Shown here: piece after piece, positions 8,869 to 16,708 of the stretch
Layout of the letters: each line of letters begins with the position of its first letter
Position numbering within the stretch: the first letter of the stretch is position 1
Source: Linnemannia hyalina
Taxonomy: Eukaryota; Mortierellomycota; Mortierellomycetes; Mortierellales; Mortierellaceae
DNA length: 64,000 bases
Reading direction: 5' to 3'
Assembly: GCA_019671135.1 (NCBI GenBank)
Contig: JAHRHY010000021.1
Location: forward strand, 1-64,000
Position numbers and translations under genes: made by a program
Notes under the pieces: model-generated
What the model was told of the DNA's origin: nothing
Seen by the model: the letters and a program-made list of their open reading frames with translations, nothing else
The model's database searches: none

Positions 8869-10149
8869 TTATAGACTGGTATTATCATCTTCGTGGTTTG
8901 ACATTTCCTCGTCATCATCCTTATTTGACGTTTGTTCATCATCATCATCTGAAGCAACATCTATTCCTACAAATTTCTCTTGCATTCTTTGTAACTCAAG
9001 ACCATTTTCCAGTTTGTTTTGTACTGTAACGGTTTGAGTTAACTCTGGGACAAGTTGCCTTTCTCGTGGATAATCTACTCCTTCTTCCATCCATCCACGA
9101 TGATGTGGCTGCTCTTCGATGTCCACTGCTTTAACAAAGTTGCGAATATTTAGCAACAGAAGACAAAGGCGGAATGTAAGATTAAACTCCTTTTTGGATC
9201 CAACTCTTACAATCTCCTTGTTATTAAACTTGGCGAATGTTTTCATGAGATCACCAAAGACAGCCTCTGACGTAGATCGAAATCCACCAAACATAGCATT
9301 AAAGTTGGATTCCTCTTCGTGGAGTTGCTGTAGTCGTTTCTTACGGATGGGAAAACAGAAGTTACGCTCGTCCAACTTTTCTTTTTCCACAATATCGCCA
9401 ATGTATTGTGTATATCCTCCATCGAGAGCAATACAGTCCATGCTGTCCATCTTCTTGCCAATGCCCATCTCTTGTAACATTTTCCCATCGTTGTTATCAC
9501 GACATGACGCTGATTTGGATACAAAGAGAACCATTCCATTGGCATCGATGGCCACTTGCGTTCTCAAACCCGATTTCTTTAACTTATAAGAATACATTGC
9601 TGCTTTATCTTCCCCATATGTTGCTCGAGAGTCATGACCATCCAAGTAGAGAGTTACATGCTTGAACATTGGGGGATTTTTCCAATTGGCTGTTCGAATA
9701 CGAATTTCCAACGAAGAGAACATAGATGCAAAACAGCGTGTAATCTCCTTCTCAAATAATGCACGTTCCACCTTGACGAATGTGCTGTATATCAAATGGA
9801 ATGTGGACTTTGGCATATACTGTGCCATGGAATCCATAGTCTCTCCAGCGACGAAAAAGTACAAGAATGCAATTCCTTTCTCAAGTGCGTTATATGGACC
9901 AGGGAAATAGTGTTTACTCCAGATGGTAGATAGAAAGAAAAACACTGGTATGGCTCCAAGTCTCTTCATCAACACCTTTTTCATATCCTGTATTCTTGCA
10001 ATTGGTTTCAACTCTGAACGATGAAATGTCTTGACCTTTGGGCACATTGGCCACGGTTCATCAAGAAATCCCCATTCGTTCTCCAACAGATTATCAAGCA
10101 GCCGTGCAAGTTTCTTTGGCGTAGGGTTTACGATGGTATCAGTCTCCAT
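8869..10149 (-). CDS. DDE transposase, unit 1
   Basis: A 426-aa protein from the ATG at 10149 (METDTIV); the frame is open to 10185, giving 438 residues. Counted in the 438-aa form, the predicted catalytic acids are D182 (LDGHDSRAT), D255 (IALDGGY) and E307 (RSTSEAVFG). Between them is the YSYKLKKSGLRTQVAIDANG segment typical of DDE_Tnp_4 (IS5/Harbinger superfamily). The C-terminal 25 residues are an Asp/Glu/Ser tail. It differs from the unit-2 copy at only a few residues and has no frameshift, so both were recently functional. It is convergent with rep, with 35 bp between stops. Its likely role is integration or movement of the unit, which is inference. No separate SANT/Myb partner gene is seen. 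Confidence 0.85.
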   Translation of the reverse strand: METDTIVNPTPKKLARLLDNLLENEWGFLDEPWPMCPKVKTFHRSELKPIARIQDMKKVLMKRLGAIPVFFFLSTIWSKHYFPGPYNALEKGIAFLYFFVAGETMDSMAQYMPKSTFHLIYSTFVKVERALFEKEITRCFASMFSSLEIRIRTANWKNPPMFKHVTLYLDGHDSRATYGEDKAAMYSYKLKKSGLRTQVAIDANGMVLFVSKSASCRDNNDGKMLQEMGIGKKMDSMDCIALDGGYTQYIGDIVEKEKLDERNFCFPIRKKRLQQLHEEESNFNAMFGGFRSTSEAVFGDLMKTFAKFNNKEIVRVGSKKEFNLTFRLCLLLLNIRNFVKAVDIEEQPHHRGWMEEGVDYPRERQLVPELTQTVTVQNKLENGLELQRMQEKFVGIDVASDDDDEQTSNKDDDEEMSNHEDDNTSL

Positions 10150-10740
10150 AATGTCGTTTTCTGCAAAAATAGGGATTATACACACGTAATTATGTCAATT
10201 ATTCCCTAGAATTCCCCAGATATGTCATATTAAGACATGGTGGGCATAGCTTAACAAAAGACGAGAAAACAGGTGTACTCCCTCGCCCAAAAAAAAGCGC
10301 TCCAACCTTTTTGTCCTGCCCGATTACCGATATGTAAAATATGTTTATGTTGATACTCTCTCCTTACGTTTTGCTCTTGTAATACTGCTAGATAACTATG
10401 TCCATTTGGATTCTTTTGCTTTTGTATATGTACTCTTTATAGATGTATTTGTTATCTTTTTAAAAACTCCTTCCATAATTGTCTGTACAAATTCTTGCAA
10501 CCTCCATTGGTATTCCATAACATATTCATCTATTTCGACCCAAGACGATTCCCAATGGTGATCTCTTGATACTTGATATACCACGTTTTTTTCCGGGAAT
10601 ATTTCTCTCAATGTTTGTGTTTGAGGGTATACACAACAATATCTAATATAGATGTCAAGTTGTATCTATTCAAGGGAGTAATTGACAAATAAGTATATAG
10701 CGGGATGAGCATCTGGACGTCTTATCGCCGCAAATATATC
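10150..10740. promoter_or_regulatory. Control region of the Rep/DDE unit
   Basis: About 590 non-coding bases separate the divergent DDE (start 10149) and small-ORF (start 10741) genes. It is the only long non-coding stretch of the unit and so the expected place for both promoters and any replication origin. Visible elements are a weak hairpin ATGTC-7-GACAT at 10223-10239 that is not kept in unit 2/3, an A8 run near 10290, TTTTTAAAAA at 10457-10466, and a T7 run near 10588. The part 10237-10457 is repeated inverted at 1-219 and direct at 14166-14386. I could not identify an origin nick site. Confidence 0.5.
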
Positions 10741-11013
10741 ATGCCCAGGCCTACACGTTTAACCAAAGCACGCCAGCAGGAAGTTGTTGCAGATTTTATT
10801 TATGAGAAGAATCTGGAATTGTGTATGTTTGTCTATTTGGATGAATTTTTAGATTATCATCGTAACCTCTTTCCACAAGATGCCACTATATTTGGCACTA
10901 ACGGCATAAAAAAGTTATTAGAGGCATCTTATCAACTCCTACGTGACAAAATACGTGCAGATGGATTACTTACCAAGAAAGACGCTGGTGAATATATGCT
11001 TAGAAAAAAATGA
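10741..11013 (+). CDS. 90-aa small helical protein of the unit
   Basis: The start at 10741 (MPRPTRLTKARQQEVV) is preferred because the unit-1 copy is conserved from this ATG; an in-frame ATG at 10705 would give 102 residues. The protein is basic at both ends, mostly helical by composition, has a single Cys, and lacks a recognisable domain. It lies 45 bp upstream of rep on the same strand, with TTTTTAAAA at 11031-11039 between them, so the two may be co-expressed. A DNA-binding accessory or copy-control role would fit the position, but nothing in the sequence proves it. Confidence 0.6.
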   Translation: MPRPTRLTKARQQEVVADFIYEKNLELCMFVYLDEFLDYHRNLFPQDATIFGTNGIKKLLEASYQLLRDKIRADGLLTKKDAGEYMLRKK

Positions 11014-11058
11014 CGACCTAAATTATAGACTTTTTAAAACCTAAGTATACCTTTTATT

Positions 11059-12762
11059 ATGTCGCCAACAAAAGAATCTCTGATAAACAAAGCCATCAAC
11101 GAAGTTTCCCACTTGCTGTCAAATGTGGGTAATCTACAGTCAGCACCATTTGGCAGTGTGGAGAGAAAAGGATTCACCAAATTCTCGAAACTCTTTTGCG
11201 ATTCCATCATCTTTTGGGGTATATATAACTTTGCTGACGATACCACTAAAGGTACAGCAATTGGAAAATACATTGCTGAACTGCGCGATGCATTTAACCA
11301 CACCGATTTAAATGTGGAATCTGTAAAGTTGGTCGATGCTAGGCAGGTTAAAATGGATGATAACTATTTTTCTCCGCGCATGGTCAAACGCCATAGAAAG
11401 TTGTTTGTTGGAAAAGAATACCAACAGGGATTTATTGCCATCAAGGTTTCTTTAGATTTTTCCCGTGCAAAGATTGTTGTGCCAATTTTGGCGAACATGT
11501 TGTCTAGCTTGAACGAGAGCGGCATTGCTTTACATGACATAGACTTTGCCTATGATTGTACGCGTATTACCACACGACTGCACGTGGAGAGATTGCTAAA
11601 ACAAACGAAAACTACAAAAATTGTCGATGATGTGGGAAGAGTAGGACATCATTGTATTTCATGGAGAGGTCGAAAAGGGGATACAAAGAATATCCGATAT
11701 AAGGTGTATAACAAATTTGTCCAGATTTTGGAAAGTGCCGAGGTGCGAAAGAGCCTTGGTTCACGTTTGGAGGATTTGGTGGAGAAAGAAACAGCATTTG
11801 GACGACGAGTTAAAAAATATAAAAAGCATGGTTATAGTCGTATCGAGCTGACGTTTGAAGGTTCATCTTTGAGATCTCTTCAGTCATATCAAGACGAAAT
11901 GGACAAGACAAAGAATCTCTTGAAGAAATGTAAAACATTTAAATGTTCCTTTGAGATGCAGTGGGAGGAACGTGCAAAATGCATTACCTCGATGGTGGCT
12001 GTACATTTTCCACATGAGAAACTGTTTGCTTATTGTCACTGGTGGAATTCGGTAACCTCTAAGAAGTATGGATATATGTGGCAAAACTTTAAGAACCCCG
12101 AGCTTATTACACTTTTACTGGCTAACTATTCCTTTAACGATAGACCTATATACTTTGTGGAAGGACATGTAAAAGAGGTAAATGGGAAAGAGAAAGTTAT
12201 TTTGGGCGAAATAAGGACATTTAAGCGCGAGCCTGGATGTACTGCCATCACACTAGTTGCTGGCTCGCAAAAAGGAATGTTTCCTTCGAGGGATGCATCT
12301 TCTAACGTCATTCGTAAATTTAGCAAAGTTGGAATTGTGGAAGTTGACAACATCTCTATTGCCTGGCCAAAGCGTGTTCATAACAGGTATAGTGCCCCAC
12401 TTGCAGATATCTTCGAATATGATGAAGATACAGTAGACACAAATGTGTTACATCTGAAAACTATTCATGTTTCGATGTATACTGCAGCCGACCGAATTCT
12501 AACGCCCGATGAAGAGTATACCATTGTGGCCGCCGGTCTCAAAGAATTTCGTTCTGAACGTCGTTGGCATTTTATTACAGCATGTGGCATAAAGGTGCGC
12601 GCAGGTAAATCGTTGGCAAAGATTTGGAGACCATGGCGTGTGGAGCATCTTCAAGGTCTACAGAGAATTGGTAGTGTGCAAGGTGTACCGTTGATGACAT
12701 TTCGTGCAGTAAAAAAGGTTCGTATTCATGGCGAGGACGATATGAAGTGCGAGCGCGTTTGA
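11059..12762 (+). CDS. Rep_trans-like replication initiator protein, unit 2
   Basis: A 567-aa intronless gene. Three ordered motifs resemble bacterial and phage replication-initiation factors (Rep_trans, Pfam PF02486): DIDFAYD at 161-166, a segment ending WRGRKGDTKNIRYKVYNK at 202-219, and YSRIELTF at 259-266. In that family the central R-x-Y-x-K element carries the nicking tyrosine; here Y214 or Y217 would be the candidate. Residues 1-150 and 270-567 match nothing I know; the latter has several Trp and basic residues. Homologues in fungi would be unexpected, so this is either a mobile-element or virus Rep, or a convergent resemblance. Position 333-334 is the site where the unit-1 copy was disrupted. 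The T5A3 motif lies 20 bp upstream and TTTTTAAAAA directly after the stop. Confidence 0.6.
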   Translation: MSPTKESLINKAINEVSHLLSNVGNLQSAPFGSVERKGFTKFSKLFCDSIIFWGIYNFADDTTKGTAIGKYIAELRDAFNHTDLNVESVKLVDARQVKMDDNYFSPRMVKRHRKLFVGKEYQQGFIAIKVSLDFSRAKIVVPILANMLSSLNESGIALHDIDFAYDCTRITTRLHVERLLKQTKTTKIVDDVGRVGHHCISWRGRKGDTKNIRYKVYNKFVQILESAEVRKSLGSRLEDLVEKETAFGRRVKKYKKHGYSRIELTFEGSSLRSLQSYQDEMDKTKNLLKKCKTFKCSFEMQWEERAKCITSMVAVHFPHEKLFAYCHWWNSVTSKKYGYMWQNFKNPELITLLLANYSFNDRPIYFVEGHVKEVNGKEKVILGEIRTFKREPGCTAITLVAGSQKGMFPSRDASSNVIRKFSKVGIVEVDNISIAWPKRVHNRYSAPLADIFEYDEDTVDTNVLHLKTIHVSMYTAADRILTPDEEYTIVAAGLKEFRSERRWHFITACGIKVRAGKSLAKIWRPWRVEHLQGLQRIGSVQGVPLMTFRAVKKVRIHGEDDMKCERV

Positions 12763-12766
12763 GAGG

Positions 12767-12776
12767 TTTTTAAAAA
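12767..12776. promoter_or_regulatory. TTTTTAAAAA motif between convergent stops (unit 2)
   Basis: The same 10-bp palindrome as at 8838, here 5 bp after the rep stop and 21 bp from the DDE stop. Because it is symmetric it could act as a 3'-end signal for both convergent genes. Confidence 0.45.
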
Positions 12777-12797
12777 CTTTGGAAAGACTTTTGTTAA

Positions 12798-14078
12798 TTA
12801 TAGACTGGTATTATCGTCTTCGTGGTTTGACATTTCCTCGTCATCATCCTTATTTGACGTTTGTTCATCATCATCATCTGAAGCAACATCTATTCCTACA
12901 AATTTCTCTTGCATTCTTTGTAACTCAAGACCATTTTCCAGTTTGTTTTGTACTGTAACGGTTTGTGTTAACTCTGGGACAAGTTGCCTTTCTCGTGGAT
13001 AATCTACTCCTTCTTCCATCCATCCACGATGATGTGGCTGCTCTTCGATGTCCACTGCTTTAACAAAGTTGCGAATATTTAGCAAGAGAAGACAAAGGCG
13101 GAATGTAAGATTAAACTCCTTTTTGGATCCAACTCTTACAATCTCCTTGTTGTTAAACTTGACGAATGTTTTCATGAGATCACCAAAGACAGCCTCTGAC
13201 GTAGATCGAAATCCACCAAACATAGCATTAAAGTTGGATTCCTCTTCGTGGAGTTGCTGTAGTCGTTTCTTACGAATGGGAAAACAGAAGTTACGCTCGT
13301 CCAACTTTTCTTTTTCCACAATATCGCCAATGTATTGTGTATATCCTCCATCAAGGGCAATACAGTCCATGCTATCGATCTTCTTACCAATGCCCATCTC
13401 TTGTAGCATTTTCCCGTCGTTGTTATCACGACATGATGCCGATTTGGATACAAAGAGAACCATTCCATTGGCATCGATGGCCACTTGCGTTCTCAAACCC
13501 GATTTCTTTAGCTTATAAGAATACATTGCTGCTTTATCTTCCCCATATGTTGCTCGAGAGTCATGACCATCCAAGTAGAGAGTTACATGCTTGAACATTG
13601 GGGGATTTTTCCAATTGGCTGTTCGAATACGAATTTCCAGCGAAGAGAACATAGATGCAAAACAGCGTGTAATCTCCTTCTCAAACAATGCACGTTCCAC
13701 CTTGACAAATGTGCTGTATATCAAATGGAATGTGGACTTTGGCATATACTGTGCCATGGAATCCATAGTCTCTCCAGCGACGAAAAAGTACAGAAATGCA
13801 ATTCCTTTCTCAAGTGCGTTATATGGACCAGGGAAATAGTGTTTACTCCAGATGGTAGATAGAAAGAAAAACACTGGTATGGCTCCAAGTCTCTTCATCA
13901 ACACCTTTTTCATATCCTGTATTCTTGCGATTGGTTTCAACTCTGAACGATGAAATGTCTTGACCTTTGGGCACATTGGCCACGGTTCATCAAGAAATCC
14001 CCATTCGTTCTCCAACAGATTATCAAGCAGCCGTGCAAGTTTCTTTGGCGTAAGGTTTACGACGGTATTAGTCTCCAT
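12798..14078 (-). CDS. DDE transposase, unit 2
   Basis: A second, nearly identical copy of the DDE gene at 8869-10149: 426 aa from METNTVV at 14078, open to 14114 for 438 aa. All three predicted catalytic acids and the acidic C-terminal tail are present. Differences from unit 1 are a few substitutions, for example TNTVVNL against TDTIVNP near the start and KKID against KKMD before the second Asp. The gene is intact. With rep and the small ORF it completes the only undamaged unit in the window. Confidence 0.85.
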   Translation of the reverse strand: METNTVVNLTPKKLARLLDNLLENEWGFLDEPWPMCPKVKTFHRSELKPIARIQDMKKVLMKRLGAIPVFFFLSTIWSKHYFPGPYNALEKGIAFLYFFVAGETMDSMAQYMPKSTFHLIYSTFVKVERALFEKEITRCFASMFSSLEIRIRTANWKNPPMFKHVTLYLDGHDSRATYGEDKAAMYSYKLKKSGLRTQVAIDANGMVLFVSKSASCRDNNDGKMLQEMGIGKKIDSMDCIALDGGYTQYIGDIVEKEKLDERNFCFPIRKKRLQQLHEEESNFNAMFGGFRSTSEAVFGDLMKTFVKFNNKEIVRVGSKKEFNLTFRLCLLLLNIRNFVKAVDIEEQPHHRGWMEEGVDYPRERQLVPELTQTVTVQNKLENGLELQRMQEKFVGIDVASDDDDEQTSNKDDDEEMSNHEDDNTSL

Positions 14079-14166
14079 AATGTCGTTTTCTGCAAAAATA
14101 GGGAGTATACACACGTAATTATGTCAATTATTCCCTAGAATTCCCCAGATACGTCATATTAAGAAA

Positions 14167-14483
14167 TGGTGGGCATAGCTTAACAAAAGACGAGAAAACA
14201 GGTGTACTCCCTCGCCCAAAAAAAAGCGATCTCCCCCAATTCTATTCCTCGATTACCGATATGTAAAATATGTTTATGTTGATACTCTTTCCTTACGTTT
14301 TGCTCTTGTAATACTGCTAGATAACTATGTCCATTTGGATTCTTTTGCTTTTGTATATGTATTCTTTATAGATATATCTGTTGTCTTTTTAAAAACTCCT
14401 TCCATAATCGTCTGTACAAATTCTTGCAACTTCCATTGGTATTCCATAACATATTTAACTATTTCGACCCAAGACATTTCCCA
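14167..14483 (+). repeat. Truncated start of a third array unit
   Basis: This matches 10238-10547, with a replaced block near 14229-14251 where unit 2 has CGCTCCAACC and this copy has a C-rich stretch. TTTTTAAAAA is kept at 14386-14395. Similarity ends at about 14483, where a tyrosine-recombinase retroelement fragment begins, so the rest of the unit has been lost or lies elsewhere. Confidence 0.8.
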
Positions 14484-14784
14484 CACCCCAAGGTCGAGAC
14501 AGCCATTCACTCCTCTCATCCGACATGTGCGTCGAGCCAACCTGGGATTGAGTTCAGATCGGATCCGGAAATACATCCAAGAGATTATGCAACTGATGCC
14601 ACGAGACGAGACCCAGCCACCATACAAGGCCCGAGCAGTGGGCACTACCGCCGCACTTGAGAAAGGGATCCCACTGGACGACGTCGTCACACACGGCAAC
14701 TGGTCATCCCCAGCCATCGTTGAAGCGTTCTACAGAATCTCACGGTCCCTGGCGAACAACTTCACCACAGCCATTCTTTCCTAA
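14484..14784 (+). pseudogene. Tyrosine recombinase C-terminus (DIRS/Ngaro-type retroelement)
   Basis: About 100 codons end in a stop at 14784 and carry the C-terminal tyrosine-recombinase signature: KARAVGTTAALEKGIPLDDV with the Arg, HGNWSS with the His/Trp, and AFYRIS with the candidate nucleophile Tyr. This R-H-Y order and the VTHGNW context are typical of YR retrotransposons of the DIRS/Ngaro/PAT group. The N-terminal half and any reverse transcriptase are missing. The junction with array unit 3 is at about 14484. Inverted repeats follow immediately, as expected for the end of such an element. Confidence 0.7.
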
Positions 14785-14824
14785 CTTTGGATTCACAGAT
14801 AGAGTCCCTGGCAAGGAAGAATAA

Positions 14825-15094
14825 TGGTTAGCGTTGCCGAATGTAATGACGGCTAAAGCCTATTATTCGACAACGCCAGGGACTCTAGATGTCCCACCCG
14901 ACTCGCCCTTTTCTAGCGAGTAGATAGAGATCAACAGATCACCTAGAGTCCCCTTTATTTTGTTTTCATTTTCATTTTCAATTTTTTTTTTCGGAAGTCA
15001 CGGTTAATAATAAAAGAAAGATACACACATCTAGAGTTCATGGCGTTGTCGAATAATAGGCTTTAGCCGTCATTACATTCGGCAACGCTAACCA
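14825..15094. repeat. Perfect 54-nt inverted repeat around a 162-nt core
   Basis: The arms 14825-14878 and 15041-15094 are exact reverse complements, beginning TGGTTAGCGTTGCCGAATG. The core holds several CTAGAGTC-type words, a T-rich run and a C-rich patch. A further pair, GAGTCCCTGGC near 14798 and GCCAGGGACTC near 14876, is also inverted. This lies directly after the recombinase stop and before the gypsy remnant, so it is best read as the terminal repeat structure of the YR element. Confidence 0.75.
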
Positions 15095-16537
15095 ATAATG
15101 GCGCTGAGTTCAAGAATAAAACACTGAGAGTCATTGCAGACATGGCCAAGATTGAACATCGTTTTATTACACCGTATCATCCTCGTGCAAATGGTGTAGC
15201 TGAGCGGTATGTTACTTCAGGCGATTTTTCACGTACACGTCACACGGAAATGGTTTTTTAAAACATCCAACTCTCTGTCAACGACCTGTGTACCATTTGA
15301 GTTGACGTATACAATCCGAATTTGCAAGAGAGATACAATATAAATAGGCACCAAGCAAGATGCGATTTTTTAACAACTAGTCTCTTATCAGCATTTCATG
15401 GCAAAGATGCAACATAGTCAGAACAAGTTTTGGAGTATCATCGACAAGAACTAATGCCCTTAATTTCGATGCGAAGGATGCGGTCTGGTGATGGACATGT
15501 ACATTCAGGAGAGATCTATGCTAAAAACTATGGTACATTTCTGTTTGGAAAAGTTGGCGGTGATTGGTAGGATTATTACGCCCGGAATATTAAAATGGTT
15601 AGCATACGTGATTGCCGTTATACAAATACTCTTGTCTGATTGTCACCATGAATCTCATCAAGAAGGACATAGATGTGGAAGATGCCACGTTGTATTTTGG
15701 ATCTGAATGGTCTCCTCAGCTAAGTTAACCATTGCCAAGTATATACGTGGTGATGTTTCAACCTGGGATGAACATGTGCCTGGTGTTCAGTATGCATTGA
15801 ACACAAAGGAGGCAGCTTTACACAATTCAACACCTTTCTCTTTATTTTTTGGCCGTCAGCTGCGTAATGCAGGAGAACCAAATATTCAGAGTGCACTCAT
15901 GTCAGAGGAAGATTTGTTGAAACGTGTGGATTACTTGAACCAGATTGTTTTTCCTGTTATTTCTGATGGAGTTCAGGCTCGTTAAAAAGCATTGGAAGAA
16001 AGATATATTAAAGGTGTCAAGGAAAATCCATTTCCTGATGGATCCTATGTTTATTTTAGAGATCCAAGACTCTCAGGTGCTTTTTTGTCTCATTGGGATG
16101 GTCCTTACAAAGCTGTACGTCGTACAAAGGGCGCCTCTTATACCCTTGAAGACCTTACTGGACAGTTGATCGAAGCTGACTGTGCCCCATCTCGGATGAA
16201 ATTGGTTCAACGTAACTCAGTTGAAGATGACACCAACATCTTTGAGATCCAGCAGATATTGAATCACCGACCCATCAAAGGGAAGGAGAATGAGATGGAG
16301 TATCTAGTCAGATGGAAAGGCTATTCGCCTGAATATGATAGCTGCTATTAGCTGGGTCCCCTTTACGGATTTCGTTGAGACTGATATCATTGATAAATAC
16401 CGTAGACGGCGTGGTATTAATGAGTCCAATGAACGTTCTGGGTTTAAGCCTAAATCATCGTCCAGGTCGCTAGGTGTAAGAAGACGAGGGCGGACGAAAG
16501 GAAGAACGAGGCGAGTGGACAAGGAAGACGAGGGAAA
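15095..16537 (+). pseudogene. Ty3/gypsy chromovirus integrase and chromodomain, degraded
   Basis: The reading starts in the integrase core with NGAEFKNKTLRVIADMAKIE and TPYHPRANGVAER, containing the last catalytic Glu. It is interrupted by a MITE (15220-15715), then resumes with AKLTIAKYIRGD through SDGVQAR. A TAA stop at 15985 is followed by the integrase C-terminal GPY-like part (HWDGPYKAVRRTKGA) and a chromodomain (EYLVRWKGYSPEYDS). A roughly 10-bp duplication near 16343 shifts the frame before the chromodomain end (WVPFTDFVETDIIDKY). Reverse transcriptase, RNase H and gag are absent. A purine tract AGGGAAA followed by TGTTAC at 16538 may mark the start of a 3' LTR, but I could not define its end. 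Confidence 0.8.
15220..15715 (+). mobile_element. 496-bp MITE relative inside the gypsy integrase
   Basis: It is flanked by TCA on both sides (15217-15219 and 15716-15718). Removing it and one TCA restores the integrase frame as ...GVAERYVTSAKLTIAK. Its left tip GGCGATTTTTCACGTAC agrees at 12 of 17 positions with the right-end repeat of the 495-bp elements at 2324 and 7636, and its own right tip is a weaker inverted match. The right half shows about 60 percent similarity by eye to those elements, including an ORF with a shared IQE...LE...LxWLxY pattern (15488-15706). It is therefore a diverged member of the same family, with a 3-bp duplication of the form TNA. Confidence 0.7.
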
Positions 16538-16708
16538 TGTTACATTGTAATGTCTTGTTTAATAAAAGGAAGTTATTAACTGAGGAGCTAGACTACGTAT
16601 GAACTACCTATTTATGTGTGTTCGGCGGAGCCCATAGTTCTTTCTAGGTCTTTCTGTAGAACTGTATCGGCTGACTGGTCAGGAGGGCAATTAGTCAGCG
16701 AAAGCCAT

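Larger units (their letters stand above)
808..14483 (+). mobile_element. Tandem array of a Rep/DDE mobile element (units 1-3)
   Basis: Direct alignment by eye shows a 3930-bp unit repeated head to tail. Unit 1 runs from about 808 to 10236 and carries a 5.8-kb insertion. Unit 2 is 10237-14166 and complete. Unit 3 is 14167-14483 and truncated by a retroelement. Each unit has the order small ORF (+), Rep-like gene (+), DDE transposase (-), with about 550 bp of non-coding DNA between the divergent DDE and small-ORF starts. Coding density is high, there are no introns, and the sequence is AT-rich compared with the genes to the right. Head-to-tail units with a Rep-like gene fit integration of a circular or rolling-circle-replicated form, which is inference. 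Confidence 0.8.

Noticed and set aside
10223..10239. Hairpin ATGTC-7-GACAT as a rolling-circle nick site
   Set aside because: Not conserved in the next unit (14152-14168), so it is not supported as an origin.
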